Assembly (NCBI RefSeq): GCF_000204645.1
Contig: NC_015422.1
Span: 3,985,001 to 4,049,000 of the forward strand
Source: Alicycliphilus denitrificans K601
GTDB lineage: Bacteria > Pseudomonadota > Gammaproteobacteria > Burkholderiales > Burkholderiaceae_C
Direction: 5' to 3'
Length of the DNA: 64,000 bases
Below the pieces are notes generated by a model, which worked only from the letters and a program-made list of their open reading frames with translations, ran no database searches and was not told where the DNA came from. Position numbers and translations under genes: made by a program. This document shows, piece by piece, positions 10,268 to 19,282 of this stretch; the stretch's first letter is position 1; every line of letters begins with the position of its first letter.

Positions 10268-11971
10268 TCAGACCACGATTGTGTCAAACAGTGAGGAGCT
10301 CTCCGCCGGGCGCGTGGTACTGCGGAACGTGACGCTGAAGGCATTGCCCGCCACGGTGCCGTGCGCCAGCGCCCGGTTGGCGCGCTGGTAGGCGATGGCC
10401 GCGCCGTGGCGCTGGCACAGCTGTCGGCAGATGTACAGGCCCAGGCCGCTGGAGCGGCTCTCCGACGAGAAGAAGGGCTCGAACAGGTGTCGCTCCACGG
10501 ACTTGTCCAGCGGCGCGCCGTCGCTCCAGACCTGCAGCTTGACCTGGCCCGCAGCCGTGGCACTCGTGCTCAGGCACAGCGAGTCGGGCTCCTGCCCCAT
10601 GTAGCGCAGCGCGTTGTCCAGCAGGTTCACCAGCACCCGGCGCAGATGCTCGGCGTCGAACTCCACCTGGGCCGTGCCCGCGTTCAGTTCCAGGCACCCC
10701 TGCCGGCGGGCGGGGTCGTGCGCCTGCCAGTCGTTCCAGGCCTGCAGCACCGTGGCGTCCAGGGCCAGCGTGGACGAGGGCGCATGGCCGATCTGGTGCT
10801 GCACCCGAGCGATGTCGAGCACGTCCTCGGAGATGCGCACCAGCCGCTCGGCGTTCTGCCGGACCATGTGGGCCAGGCGCTTGTGGCCGGGGTCGCTCAG
10901 GTCCTCGTCCAGCAGCTCGTTGGCCTGGACGATGGCCGCCAGCGGGTTGCGTATCTCGTGCGCCACCGCGGCCGACATGCGGCCCATCGCGGCCAGCTTC
11001 TCGGTGCGCAAGCGCGCCTCCATCTCGCGCAGGTCGTGCAGGAACATCACGCACAGCGGCTCCTCGTCCGACGCGCCGGAGGCCGGCTGCGCGCGGGTGA
11101 GCCAGGTGCGGATGCGCAGGCCCATGGGGCTTTGGCCTTCGTGCAGGATGTTCACGTCGGCGTGCTGGGGCTGCTCCTGCCGGAACGTCTGCCGTGCCAG
11201 GTCCATCAGGGGTTTCCAGGCCGGTGTGTGCTCCAGCGCGAAGGGCGTGGAGGTCTTGGCCGCAGGGCCCAGCAGCAGCAGGGCCGCGGGGTTGGCCAGG
11301 CGCACCTGGCCCTGGTGGTCCAGCACCAGCACGCCGTCGGCCACGTGCTGCATGACCAGGGCGCTCACGGCGGTCTGCGTGCGCGCATCCATCTGGCTGC
11401 GCCGTGCCATCTGCTGCTCGCTGGTGAGCCTGGCTGCCAGCAGGTGCACCAGGTAGGCCACCAGGAAATAGCCCGTGCCCGTCACCGCCGTCTGCAGATA
11501 GCGTTGCGTGGCGTCGCCCCCGCCCTGGCTGCCCAGCCACCAGGCCCAGGCCAGCAGCAGCAGGGTCACGCCTGCGGTGGTGCCCAGGGCCAGCGTCAGC
11601 GTGCCCAGCACGCCGGCCATCAGGATGGGCAGGCCGAACAGCGGCGTGAAGTTCATGCTGCCCGACTGCTGCAATACCTGCAGCAGGCCGACGAGCGCGA
11701 TGTCCACCCCGATCGAGGGCAGCCACTGGATGCCCGGGCGCGGATCGGGCGGCGTGCCGGCGCCGAACACCCGCAGCAGGGTGGCCGCGATCAGGTAGCC
11801 GAAGCTGGTCGCCAGCAGCGCGGGCTCTATGGCCTGATTCAGCACCATGCCCAGCAGCTGCAGCAGCAACAGCGCCTGCGCCACCATGACGCGGGCCGTC
11901 AGGAAAGCCTTCCACAGGCGCTGGAATGGCGGGCGGCCCGGGGGCTGTTCGGTGACGGTGGACGTGGGCAT
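10268..11971 (-). CDS. pilS: Sensor histidine kinase, PilS-like
   Basis: A 567-aa membrane sensor kinase. The N-terminal 190 residues hold about six hydrophobic segments, as in PilS. A PAS-like region (VLVLDHQGQVRLANPAALLLL) and a HisKA dimerisation domain with the H-box (AVAHEIRNPLAAI) follow. The C-terminal HATPase domain shows an N-box (LVNLLDNALRYMGQ) and glycine-rich loop (SSGLGLYICRQLCQRHG). It should phosphorylate the adjacent PilR. The start is ATG at 11971; 12 bp separate it from the small PP0621-type gene upstream. The genes from the CcsA-like protein to ampD form a compact minus-strand run and are probably co-transcribed. Confidence 0.92.
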   Translation of the reverse strand: MPTSTVTEQPPGRPPFQRLWKAFLTARVMVAQALLLLQLLGMVLNQAIEPALLATSFGYLIAATLLRVFGAGTPPDPRPGIQWLPSIGVDIALVGLLQVLQQSGSMNFTPLFGLPILMAGVLGTLTLALGTTAGVTLLLLAWAWWLGSQGGGDATQRYLQTAVTGTGYFLVAYLVHLLAARLTSEQQMARRSQMDARTQTAVSALVMQHVADGVLVLDHQGQVRLANPAALLLLGPAAKTSTPFALEHTPAWKPLMDLARQTFRQEQPQHADVNILHEGQSPMGLRIRTWLTRAQPASGASDEEPLCVMFLHDLREMEARLRTEKLAAMGRMSAAVAHEIRNPLAAIVQANELLDEDLSDPGHKRLAHMVRQNAERLVRISEDVLDIARVQHQIGHAPSSTLALDATVLQAWNDWQAHDPARRQGCLELNAGTAQVEFDAEHLRRVLVNLLDNALRYMGQEPDSLCLSTSATAAGQVKLQVWSDGAPLDKSVERHLFEPFFSSESRSSGLGLYICRQLCQRHGAAIAYQRANRALAHGTVAGNAFSVTFRSTTRPAESSSLFDTIVV

Positions 11972-11983
11972 GGCGGACTCGCC

Positions 11984-12211
11984 TCAGGCCGGTCCCTGCT
12001 CCTGGTGCGCGCGGCAGCAGTAGCTGCGGCCATCTGCCCACAGAGCATCGCCCTGCGGCAGATGCACGCCGCAATGCGCGCAGCGGACCATGTTCTGCGG
12101 CGGCGCGATGCGCGAGCGGGGCGTGCCGCCCTGGCGCGGCGGCGGGCGGCGCTGGCTGCGCCACAGGGCGTAGACGACGGCGATCACCGCCAGGACGACG
12201 AGGTACTTCAT
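11984..12211 (-). CDS. Small membrane-anchored zinc-ribbon protein (PP0621 family)
   Basis: A 75-aa protein with one N-terminal hydrophobic helix (KYLVVLAVIAVVYALW), a basic Pro/Arg-rich linker and a C-terminal cysteine cluster (MVRCAHCGVHLPQGDA, then YCCRAHQ). This pattern fits the PP0621 family of unknown function, which is regularly found just upstream of pilS in Betaproteobacteria. The ATG at 12211 overlaps the stop of the CcsA-like gene as ATGA, indicating translational coupling. Its function is unknown; a metal-binding accessory role is only a guess from the cysteines. Confidence 0.82.
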   Translation of the reverse strand: MKYLVVLAVIAVVYALWRSQRRPPPRQGGTPRSRIAPPQNMVRCAHCGVHLPQGDALWADGRSYCCRAHQEQGPA

Positions 12212-13005
12212 ATCGCGCGTCTGAGCACCACCTCGAGCACGAAGCGCGAACCCACGTAGGCCAGCAGCAGCAGCGCCGCGCCCGCGTACAGCACGCGCAC
12301 GGCGCTGCGCCCGCGCCAGCCGAAGCGCGAGCGGCCCAGCAGCAGCACGGCGAACGTGATCCAGGCCAGCACGGAGAACACGGCCTTGTGGTCCCAGAGC
12401 CAGGCGCGGCCGTAGAGCTGCTCGCTGAACAGCCAGCCGGCGACCAGCGTGGCCGACAGCAGCACGAAGCCTGCCGACACGAAGCGGAACGTGAGGCGCT
12501 CCAGCGTCAACAGCGGTATGCCGCTGTTCGAATCGGCCGCCAGGCGTATCTGCCGCTCCGCACGGCCCATGAGCCCGGCATGGACCACGGCGGCGGCGAA
12601 CAGGCCGTAGCACGCGATGCCCAGCGTCAGGTGCAGCGGCAGCCAGGGCGAGGCCGAGACATGCAGCGGCCGACCGGGGAACAGCGCCGCAAGGAGCACC
12701 GAGACGCCGCCCAGCGCGCACAGCGCCCAACGCGTGCGCATCTGCGGAAACAGCTGGCGCTCCACGGCGTAGGTGGTGAGCACCAGCCAGGCCGTCATCG
12801 ACAGGGCGGCGGCAAAGCCGAAATGCGGCGTGCTGCCCAGCAGCCCCCAGGCCAGGGCGGCTGCATGCAGCGTCCAGGCAGGTGCCATGGCAAGGTGGCC
12901 GTGCTCTGCCTTGGCGCGCGACGCCACGGCCGCGGCCAGCGCATAGGCGACGGCGGTGGCCAGGGCCAGCAGCCAGGCGAGCGGGGAAGCACTGGGTAAA
13001 ATCAT
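12208..13005 (-). CDS. CcsA/HemX-like cytochrome c assembly membrane protein (YpjD type)
   Basis: A 265-aa polytopic membrane protein of the CcsA/CcmC/HemX superfamily. Eight or so hydrophobic segments are visible. A conserved tryptophan-containing stretch with histidine (WLPLHLTLGIACYGLFAAA) and a second His region (LWDHKAVFSVLAWITFAVLL) resemble the heme-handling segments of the family. The role in this clade is inferred, not shown: these YpjD-type proteins are annotated for cytochrome c assembly, but true system II CcsA is paired with CcsB, which is absent here. The start at 13005 (MILPSASP) is 90 bp from the divergent ffh. Confidence 0.85.
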   Translation of the reverse strand: MILPSASPLAWLLALATAVAYALAAAVASRAKAEHGHLAMAPAWTLHAAALAWGLLGSTPHFGFAAALSMTAWLVLTTYAVERQLFPQMRTRWALCALGGVSVLLAALFPGRPLHVSASPWLPLHLTLGIACYGLFAAAVVHAGLMGRAERQIRLAADSNSGIPLLTLERLTFRFVSAGFVLLSATLVAGWLFSEQLYGRAWLWDHKAVFSVLAWITFAVLLLGRSRFGWRGRSAVRVLYAGAALLLLAYVGSRFVLEVVLRRAI

Positions 13006-13049
13006 AAGTTTGAAGTTTAGCCTTTCGCCCCTGGCCGCCGGGGCTGAGC

Positions 13050-13076
13050 CATCGGCCGGCGTATCCCCGGCCGATG
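13050..13076. other. 10-bp perfect inverted repeat in the ffh 5' region
   Basis: CATCGGCCGG at 13050-13059 pairs perfectly with CCGGCCGATG at 13067-13076, with a 7-nt loop. It lies 18 bp before the ffh start and within the 89-bp gap to the divergent CcsA-like gene. There is no T-run, so it is not a standard terminator. It could be an operator or a 5'-UTR hairpin. Confidence 0.6.
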
Positions 13077-13094
13077 CATCTGGAGCATTGGGCC

Positions 13095-14474
13095 ATGGCC
13101 TCCGCACTCACCGAAAAACTCACCCGTCTCGTCAAGGAGATGCGCGGCCAGGCCCGCATCACCGAATCCAACGTGCAGGACATGCTGCGCGAGGTGCGCA
13201 TGGCGCTGCTCGAAGCCGACGTGGCCCTGCCCGTGGTGCGCGACTTCATCGCACGCGTCAAGGAAAAGGCACTGGGCCAGGAGGTGTTGGGCAGCCTCAA
13301 GCCCGGCCAGGCGCTGGTGGGCATCGTTAACCAGGAACTGGCCGCCACCATGGGCGAGGGCGTGGCCGACATCAACCTGGCCGCGCAGCCGCCCGCCGTC
13401 ATCCTGATGGCCGGCCTGCAGGGCGCGGGCAAGACCACGACCACGGCAAAACTGGCCAAGCACCTGATCGAGAAGCGCAAGAAGAAGGTGCTCACCGTCT
13501 CGGGCGACGTGTACCGCCCGGCCGCCATCGAGCAGCTCAAGACCGTAACGAAGCAGGCCGGCGCCGAATGGTTCCCCAGCAGCCCCGACCAGAAGCCGCG
13601 CGACATCGCGCTGGCGGCGCTGGACTATGCCCGCAAGCACTACTTCGACGTGCTGCTGGTTGACACCGCCGGGCGCCTGGCCATCGACGAGCTGCTGATG
13701 CAGGAAATCAAGGACCTGCACGCCGTGCTGAACCCCGTGGAGACCCTGTTCGTCGTGGACGCTATGCAGGGCCAGGATGCGGTGAACACGGCCAAGGCGT
13801 TCAAGGAGGCGCTGCCGCTCACCGGCATCGTCCTCACCAAGCTGGACGGCGACTCGCGCGGCGGCGCGGCGCTGTCGGTGCGCGCCATCACCGGCGCGCC
13901 GATCAAGTTTGCTGGCGTGTCCGAGAAGATCGACGGCCTGGAAGTGTTCGACGCCCAGCGCCACGCCGGGCGCGTGCTGGGCATGGGCGACATCGTGGCC
14001 CTGGTCGAGCAGGTCACGGCCGGCGTGGACCTGGAGGCGGCGCAGAAGCTCGCCGCCAAGGTCAAGAGCGGCGACGGCTTCGACCTGAACGACTTCCTGG
14101 CCCAGCTGCAGCAGATGAAGCAGATGGGGGGGCTCTCCAGCCTCATGGACAAGCTGCCCGCGCAGCTCACCGCCAAGGCCGGCCAGGTGGACATGGACAA
14201 GGCCGAGCGCGACATCCGCCGCAAGGAAGGCATCATCTGCAGCATGACCGCGCAGGAGCGCCGCAGGCCCGAACTCATCAAGGCCACGCGCAAGAAGCGC
14301 ATTGCCGCCGGCGCCGGCGTTCAGGTGCAGGAAGTCAACCGGCTGCTCAACGAGTTCGAGCAGATGCAGGGCATGATGAAGAAGATGAAGGGCGGCGGTC
14401 TCATGAAGCTCATGAAGAAGATGGGTGGCATGAAGGGCGGCCTGCCCGGCATGGGCGGCATGCCGCGCTTCTAA
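13095..14474 (+). CDS. ffh: Signal recognition particle GTPase Ffh
   Basis: A 459-aa SRP54 homologue that binds 4.5S RNA and signal sequences and docks with FtsY to deliver nascent membrane proteins. Domain order: N domain (about 1-95); G domain with P-loop GLQGAGKT (107-114), DTAGRL near residue 190 and TKLDGD near 248; methionine-rich M domain from about residue 300 to the end (QMQGMMKKMKGGGLMKLMKK and on). I chose the ATG at 13095 (MASALTEKLTRL), the usual Ffh start, over an in-frame ATG 21 bp upstream. The gene stands alone between a divergent and a convergent neighbour. Confidence 0.96.
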   Translation: MASALTEKLTRLVKEMRGQARITESNVQDMLREVRMALLEADVALPVVRDFIARVKEKALGQEVLGSLKPGQALVGIVNQELAATMGEGVADINLAAQPPAVILMAGLQGAGKTTTTAKLAKHLIEKRKKKVLTVSGDVYRPAAIEQLKTVTKQAGAEWFPSSPDQKPRDIALAALDYARKHYFDVLLVDTAGRLAIDELLMQEIKDLHAVLNPVETLFVVDAMQGQDAVNTAKAFKEALPLTGIVLTKLDGDSRGGAALSVRAITGAPIKFAGVSEKIDGLEVFDAQRHAGRVLGMGDIVALVEQVTAGVDLEAAQKLAAKVKSGDGFDLNDFLAQLQQMKQMGGLSSLMDKLPAQLTAKAGQVDMDKAERDIRRKEGIICSMTAQERRRPELIKATRKKRIAAGAGVQVQEVNRLLNEFEQMQGMMKKMKGGGLMKLMKKMGGMKGGLPGMGGMPRF

Positions 14475-14476
14475 GT

Positions 14477-14523
14477 AAAAATGGCCTCCGGCGCTTGACT
14501 GGAAAGCGCTGACAGCTATCAAA
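14477..14523. repeat. Dispersed palindromic intergenic repeat, copy 1
   Basis: A stem GCGCTT (14491-14496) / AAGCGC (14504-14509) with a 7-nt loop, flanked by imperfect outer arms (TGGCCT and AGCTAT). It sits between the convergent ends of ffh and miaB. Related copies are at 19162-19250, 52089-52130 and 53819-53865. Confidence 0.7.
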
Positions 14524-15868
14524 CTGAAAGCAGCTCTGCGCTTTCGGACGTCGCCACCTCGCCACGCAGCGTGTAGGTGCGCGCCTCGGTGATGCGCACG
14601 TCGATCATCTGGCCGATGAGGCGCTCGCGGCCGGGGAAGTTGACCACGCGGTTGCACTCGGTGCGGCCCATGAGCTCGCCGGCGTCGCGTTTGCTCACGC
14701 CCTCAACCAGCAGGCGCTGCACCGTGCCCACGCGCTCCTGGCTGATCTCCAGGATGTTGCGGTTGATGACGGCCTGCAGCTCCTGCAGGCGGCGCAGCTT
14801 CACGTCGTGCGGCGTGTCGTCGTGCAGGTTGGCGGCGGGCGTGCCGGGGCGGGGGCTGAAGATGAAGCTGAAGGAGTTGTCGAAGCGCACGTCGTGGATC
14901 AGCTTCATCATCTTCTGGAAGTCTTCCTCGGTCTCGCCGGGGAAGCCTACGATGAAGTCGCTGCTCATGGCCATGCCGGGGCGTATGGCCTTGAGCTTCC
15001 TCACCGTGCTCTTGTATTCCATGGCCGTGTAGCCGCGCTTCATGGCCATCAGGATGCGGTCGCTGCCGTGCTGCACGGGCAGGTGCAGGTGGCTCACCAG
15101 CTTCGGGATCCTGGCGTAGGCCTCGATCAGGCGCGGCGTGAATTCGTTGGGGTGGCTGGTGGTGTAGCGGATGCGTTCTATGCCCGGGATCTCGGCCACG
15201 TATTCGAGCAGCAGGGCGAAGTCGGCTTTCTCGGCCGTGTCGCCCATGGTGCCCAGGTAGGCGTTGACGTTCTGGCCCAGCAGCGTGACTTCCTTCACAC
15301 CCTGATCAGCCAGGCCCGCCACCTCCACCAGCACGTCCTCGAAGGGGCGGCTCACTTCCTCGCCGCGCGTGTAGGGCACCACGCAGTAGCTGCAGTACTT
15401 GCTGCAGCCTTCCATGATGGAGACGAAAGCGCTGGCGCCCTCGACGCGCGCGGGCGGCAGGTGGTCGAACTTCTCGATCTCGGGGAAGCTGATGTCCACC
15501 TGCGGTTTGTGCTGCTTCTCGCGGGCGCTCAGCAGCTCGGGCAGGCGGTGCAGGGTCTGCGGGCCGAAGACCACGTCCACGAAGGGCGCGCGCTTGATGA
15601 TCTCCTCGCCCTCCTGGCTGGCCACGCAGCCGCCCACGCCGATGAGCACGCCCTTTTCCTTGAGGTGCTTGACGCGGCCGAGGTCGGAGAACACCTTCTC
15701 CTGCGCCTTCTCGCGCACCGAGCAGGTGTTGAAGAGGATGAGGTCGGCCTCCTCGGGGTTGTCGGTGCTCTGGTAGTCCTGCGCGGCGCCCAGCACGTCG
15801 GCCATCTTGGCCGAGTCGTACTCGTTCATCTGGCAGCCGAAGGTTTTGATGAAGACTTTCTTGGACAT
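14519..15868 (-). CDS. miaB: tRNA-2-methylthio-N6-isopentenyladenosine synthase MiaB
   Basis: A 449-aa radical-SAM methylthiotransferase that converts i6A37 to ms2i6A37 in tRNAs reading UNN codons. The N-terminal UPF0004 domain carries the three ligands of the auxiliary 4Fe-4S cluster (C12, C49, C81). The radical-SAM cluster is C155-x3-C159-x2-C162 ([17 protein letters not shown]). A TRAM domain lies at the C-terminus (about 375-440). The start [15 protein letters not shown] is canonical. A short secreted hypothetical protein lies upstream on the same strand, 67 bp away. Confidence 0.96.
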   Translation of the reverse strand: MSKKVFIKTFGCQMNEYDSAKMADVLGAAQDYQSTDNPEEADLILFNTCSVREKAQEKVFSDLGRVKHLKEKGVLIGVGGCVASQEGEEIIKRAPFVDVVFGPQTLHRLPELLSAREKQHKPQVDISFPEIEKFDHLPPARVEGASAFVSIMEGCSKYCSYCVVPYTRGEEVSRPFEDVLVEVAGLADQGVKEVTLLGQNVNAYLGTMGDTAEKADFALLLEYVAEIPGIERIRYTTSHPNEFTPRLIEAYARIPKLVSHLHLPVQHGSDRILMAMKRGYTAMEYKSTVRKLKAIRPGMAMSSDFIVGFPGETEEDFQKMMKLIHDVRFDNSFSFIFSPRPGTPAANLHDDTPHDVKLRRLQELQAVINRNILEISQERVGTVQRLLVEGVSKRDAGELMGRTECNRVVNFPGRERLIGQMIDVRITEARTYTLRGEVATSESAELLSV

Positions 15869-15935
15869 GGCGGTCTCGTAAAAAGGCGATGCGCCGCGGC
15901 CCGTGCGGGGCGAGGCCGGCGGGGTGGCGGGCGGA

Positions 15936-16337
15936 TCAGCGCGGCGTGGCGGCCGGCTCGGTGCGGATGTTGGTGATGATGGCGTCGTCGCCCTTGCGGG
16001 GCTGGCGGGCCTCGGCCTCGGTCAGTATCCAGGCCGTGAGCAGCATGCCCGTGCTGGCCTCGGTCACGTAGTTCACCTTCACGCTTTGGCCGGCGAGGCT
16101 GTGGGCGAACACCAGCGCGTTCTGCGGGTTGAAGATGCGCAGGCCGGGCGCGAGGCGGATGGCCTTGCCGTTGAGCTCGGCCTCGGCCGTGTTCACGATC
16201 TTGAGGCTGCCGCGCAGCGCGGCCGGGGGGAAGGGGCGCTGGCCGGCGGGCGTGGGGGCCTGTTGCGCCCCTGCCGCGAGGGGCAGGGCGAGCGCGGCGG
16301 CAAGCGCCAGGGCGGACAATGGGGTGCAGCGTGTCAT
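15936..16337 (-). CDS. Small secreted hypothetical protein
   Basis: A 133-aa protein with a clear Sec signal peptide ([19 protein letters not shown], likely cut after AGA near residue 24). The mature part has a run resembling a beta-rich domain ([20 protein letters not shown], then [18 protein letters not shown]). No catalytic motif or cysteine is seen, so a soluble periplasmic location is likely but the role is unknown. I chose the ATG at 16337, which starts the signal peptide; a longer frame begins at 16385 but would spoil it and would run into the terminator hairpin of the tRNA upstream. miaB follows 67 bp downstream. Confidence 0.72.
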   Translation of the reverse strand: MTRCTPLSALALAAALALPLAAGAQQAPTPAGQRPFPPAALRGSLKIVNTAEAELNGKAIRLAPGLRIFNPQNALVFAHSLAGQSVKVNYVTEASTGMLLTAWILTEAEARQPRKGDDAIITNIRTEPAATPR

Positions 16338-16372
16338 GGTGTGTATCCAGGGGCTGTTGACGAGAGAGCACA

Positions 16373-16407
16373 AGAAAAAACCCACAGCGCTTGAGACGCT
16401 GCGGGTT
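16373..16407 (-). terminator. Rho-independent terminator downstream of tRNA-Met
   Basis: Stem 16379-16389 pairs with 16397-16407 (11 bp, one mismatch, 7-nt loop). On the minus strand it is followed by a T-run (complement of the A-run at 16375-16380). It begins 11 bp past the CCA end of the tRNA. Confidence 0.8.
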
Positions 16408-16417
16408 TCTTGTTGTC

Positions 16418-16494
16418 TGGTGGTGGTACCGGGACTTGAACCTGGGACATCAGCATTATGAATGCTGCGCTCTAACCAACTGAGCTATACCACC
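16418..16494 (-). tRNA. tRNA-Met (anticodon CAT)
   Basis: A 77-nt minus-strand tRNA with encoded CCA. The acceptor stem is GGTGGTA/TACCACC with discriminator A. The D-arm (AGCTCAGTTGGTTAGAGC) and T-arm (CAGGTTCAAGTCCCGG) are canonical. The anticodon loop TTCATAA gives CAT (16458-16460 on the plus strand). The first base pair of the acceptor stem is formed (G-C), which argues against initiator tRNA. Elongator Met is most likely; a lysidine-modified Ile tRNA shares this anticodon and cannot be fully ruled out by eye. Confidence 0.92.
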
Positions 16495-16520
16495 GGAGCC
16501 CCAAATTATAAATCAAAAAA

Positions 16521-17299
16521 TTACTGGTGCGTGAAGTTCGGGGCGCGCTTGTTCACGAAGGCGTCCATGCCTTCCTTCTGGTCCTGGGTGGCGAACAGGG
16601 AGTGGAACAGGCGGCGCTCGAACATCACGCCGTCGGACAGCGTGCCCTCGAAGGCGCGGTTGACCGATTCCTTGGCGGCCATCACGGCGATCTGCGAGAA
16701 GCCGCTGATGACGATGGCGGCGCCCAGGGCTTCCTCCATGAGCTTGTCCTGGGGCACGACGCGGCTGACGAGGCCCGCGCGCTCGGCCTCGGCGGCGTCC
16801 ATCATGCGGGCGGTGAGGGTCATGTCCATGGCCTTGGCCTTGCCCACGGCGCGCGGCAGGCGCTGCGTGCCGCCGGCGCCGGGGATCACGCCGAGCTTGA
16901 TCTCGGGCTGGCCGAAGCGGGCGTTGTCGGCGGCGATGATGAAGTCGCACATCATCGCCAGCTCGCAGCCGCCGCCCAGGGCGTAGCCGGCCACGGCCGC
17001 GATCACGGGCTTGCGGATCGAGCGGATGGCTTCCCAGTTGCGCGTGATGTAGTCGCCCTTGTAGGCGTCGGCGAAGCTGTACTTGGCCATGGCGCCGATG
17101 TCTGCGCCGGCGGCGAAGGCCTTCTCGCTGCCCGTGAGGACGATGCAGCCGATCTTCTCGTCGGCGTCGAACGCCTTGAGGCCGCGCCCAGCTCGTCCAT
17201 GAGCTGGTCGTTCAGCGCGTTGAGCTGCTTGGGACGGTTCAGCGTGATGATGCCGACCTTGTCCGCCTCGGTGCGGACTTCGATGCATTCGTAGGCCAA
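16521..17299 (-). pseudogene. Enoyl-CoA hydratase with a 1-nt frameshift
   Basis: A crotonase-fold enoyl-CoA hydratase of about 259 aa, split into two frames. The N-terminal part ([16 protein letters not shown] and on) reads from a TTG start at 17299 with GGAG 7 nt upstream. The frame then breaks near 17180: the sequence gives GCGGCCTCAAG where GCGGCCCTCAAG would restore the frame, so one base is missing from a C-run. The remainder reads on to the stop at 16521. Both catalytic glutamates are intact ([11 protein letters not shown] and [10 protein letters not shown]). The enzyme hydrates enoyl-CoA in beta-oxidation. Everything else is conserved, so this is either a very recent mutation or a sequencing error. 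Confidence 0.85.
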
Positions 17300-17356
17300 G
17301 GTGATCTCCTGTGTGTAGTGGGTGGATGGCTCGAAGTTTGAATATACCCAACGCCG

Positions 17357-19138
17357 CTACGCCGGGCTTGCGGCGGCGCCCAGCCAGCGCTGCGCCGCGG
17401 CGGCGTCCTGCACGTCCAGGCGCACGGTGTCGGCCGCAGCGCCGGCGGCCGGAAGGGCGAGCGGCAGGCGCAGCAGGCGCCGGTCGCGGGCGACCAGGGC
17501 GGTTACCTCGGTGGCGCTGCCGGCGTAGAGCAGAAGCTCGTCGAGCTTGAGCAGGCGCCAGGCCTGGCCCTGCGCCTCCAGCGCCAGCCATTCGTCGCCG
17601 GCCATGAAGCCGGCGGCCTCGGCCGCGCCGCCGCGCAGCACGGTCTTGACCTGGATGCCGCCGTTCTCGGCCACGCGCAGGCCCAGGCGCTGGGCGGTCT
17701 GCGCGGGGTCTGCCTGCAGGGTGATGCCATGCGCGGCCAGCAGCTCGGCCAGCGGCAGATCGGTGGTGCCGTGCGCCCACTGCGTGATTTCGCCGGACCA
17801 GTCGCGGCCCGAGAGCTCTTGCAGCACGGCGAGCACGTCGGCCTCGGCCATGGGGCCGCCGCCGGTGCGCTGCCACAGCGCGCGCATCGCGTCGTCGAGT
17901 GTGGCGCGGCCTTCGCGGCGCAGCGCAAGGTCCAGGCACAGGGCGACGAGCGCGCCCTTGGTGTAGTAGCTCACCGTGGCATTGGGCGTGTTCTCGTCCT
18001 GACGGTAGTACTTGATCCAGGCGTCGAAGCTCGCCTGCGCCACCGACTGCACCAGGCGCCCCGGCGTCTGCAGCACCTGGTTGATGGCCTTGGTCAGCAG
18101 CTTGAGGTAGCCGGCGTGGTCAATCAGGCCGGCGCGTCGCAGCAGCAGGTCGTCGTAGTAGCTGGTGAAGCCCTCGAAGAACCACAGCAGTTCGGTGTAG
18201 TTTTCGCGCGCGTAGTCGTAGCGCGCGAACTCGGCCGGGCGCAGGCGCTTGACGTTCCAGGCGTGGAAGTATTCGTGGCTGACGAGCCCGAGCAGCGTGG
18301 TGTAGCCCTCGGACGCGCGCAGATCCATGTCGCTCTGGCCCAGGCGCGGCAGGTCGCGCCGGCTGCAGATCAGGGCCGTGGAGTTGCGGTGCTCCAGGCC
18401 GCCGTAGCCGTCGTTTACCGCGTTGAGCATGAAGAGATAGCCGTCGAACGGCGGCTGCCCCGCGCCGTGCCAGAAGCGGATGGCCTCCTCGCAGATGCGC
18501 TGCATGTCGCGCACCAGGCGCTCGCCGTCGAAGGAGGGCGCGGCGCCCGCCACCACCAGTCGGTGCGGCACGCCGCAGGCGCTGAAGCTGGCGGTCCACA
18601 GCGGGCCCATCTCCACGGGGCAGTCGGCCAGTTCGTCGTAGTCGCGCGCGGTGTAGCTGCCGAAGCCCGAAGCGTCCACTTGCGTGGGCGCGAGCCCCGT
18701 GGCCAGCGACCAGCCGGCCAGCTCCGGCGACCGCACCACTTCGAGGCCGTGCGGCGCATCCTCCTGGCCGTGCACGCGCAGGCACAGGCTGGTGGCGTTG
18801 AAGAAGCCGCGCGTGGCGTCCAGCCAGGCCGTGCGCACCGAGTTGTCGTAGGCCGCTACGGCGTAGCTCAGCACCAGAGGCTCATCGGGCCTGCACTGCG
18901 CCACCCAGCGGTGCTTGTCCAGCTGCGCGAGCGGCACCTCGGCACCGCCCTGGCAGGCGCGCAGCGACTGCAGGTTCTTGGAGAACTCGCGCACCAGGTA
19001 GCTGCCCGGGATCCAGACGGGCAGCGAAAGCTCCTGCCGCCCGGCGGGCGCGGCCACGGTGAGCGTAACCCGGTACAGGTGGGCGCGGCACTCGCCGGGG
19101 TCGATGCGGTAGTGGATGGCGGGCAGGGAGGGGGGCAT
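17357..19138 (-). CDS. M61 family metallopeptidase with PDZ domain
   Basis: A 593-aa peptidase of the glycyl-aminopeptidase M61 family. The N-terminal beta domain (about 1-170) precedes the zinc site [14 protein letters not shown], where HEYFH is the HExxH motif; the downstream glutamate is in [15 protein letters not shown] domain lies near the C-terminus (about residues 475-560; [20 protein letters not shown]). No signal peptide is seen, so the location is probably cytoplasmic. The frame is open to a TTG at 19162; I prefer the ATG at 19138 ([13 protein letters not shown]), but neither has a good ribosome-binding site. The physiological substrate is not known from sequence. Confidence 0.88.
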   Translation of the reverse strand: MPPSLPAIHYRIDPGECRAHLYRVTLTVAAPAGRQELSLPVWIPGSYLVREFSKNLQSLRACQGGAEVPLAQLDKHRWVAQCRPDEPLVLSYAVAAYDNSVRTAWLDATRGFFNATSLCLRVHGQEDAPHGLEVVRSPELAGWSLATGLAPTQVDASGFGSYTARDYDELADCPVEMGPLWTASFSACGVPHRLVVAGAAPSFDGERLVRDMQRICEEAIRFWHGAGQPPFDGYLFMLNAVNDGYGGLEHRNSTALICSRRDLPRLGQSDMDLRASEGYTTLLGLVSHEYFHAWNVKRLRPAEFARYDYARENYTELLWFFEGFTSYYDDLLLRRAGLIDHAGYLKLLTKAINQVLQTPGRLVQSVAQASFDAWIKYYRQDENTPNATVSYYTKGALVALCLDLALRREGRATLDDAMRALWQRTGGGPMAEADVLAVLQELSGRDWSGEITQWAHGTTDLPLAELLAAHGITLQADPAQTAQRLGLRVAENGGIQVKTVLRGGAAEAAGFMAGDEWLALEAQGQAWRLLKLDELLLYAGSATEVTALVARDRRLLRLPLALPAAGAAADTVRLDVQDAAAAQRWLGAAASPA

Positions 19139-19161
19139 GGGCGGTGCGGGCAGCGGTATCA

Positions 19162-19250
19162 AAAAAATAGCTGCCAGTACTTGCTATACGTTGTTTTCAG
19201 CATGGAAAAGACCTGAAACGAAGGCGTGGCAAGCGCTGGCAGCTCATGTA
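19162..19250. repeat. Dispersed palindromic intergenic repeat, copy 2 (extended)
   Basis: AGCTGCCAGTACTTG at 19169-19183 faces CAAGCGCTGGCAGCT at 19230-19244 as an inverted repeat with 13 of 15 positions matching, separated by about 46 bp. The arms carry the same AGCGCTTG core as copies 1, 3 and 4. It fills the gap between dsbC and the M61 gene. Confidence 0.65.
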
Positions 19251-19282
19251 TCGGGAGTAGAGGCCGGCGCGCGGCCGGCTGC

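Noticed and set aside
9118..12259. Long plus-strand open frames opposite pilR and pilS
   Set aside because: They are shadows caused by high GC at third positions of the real minus-strand genes; the translations are low-complexity and have no motifs.
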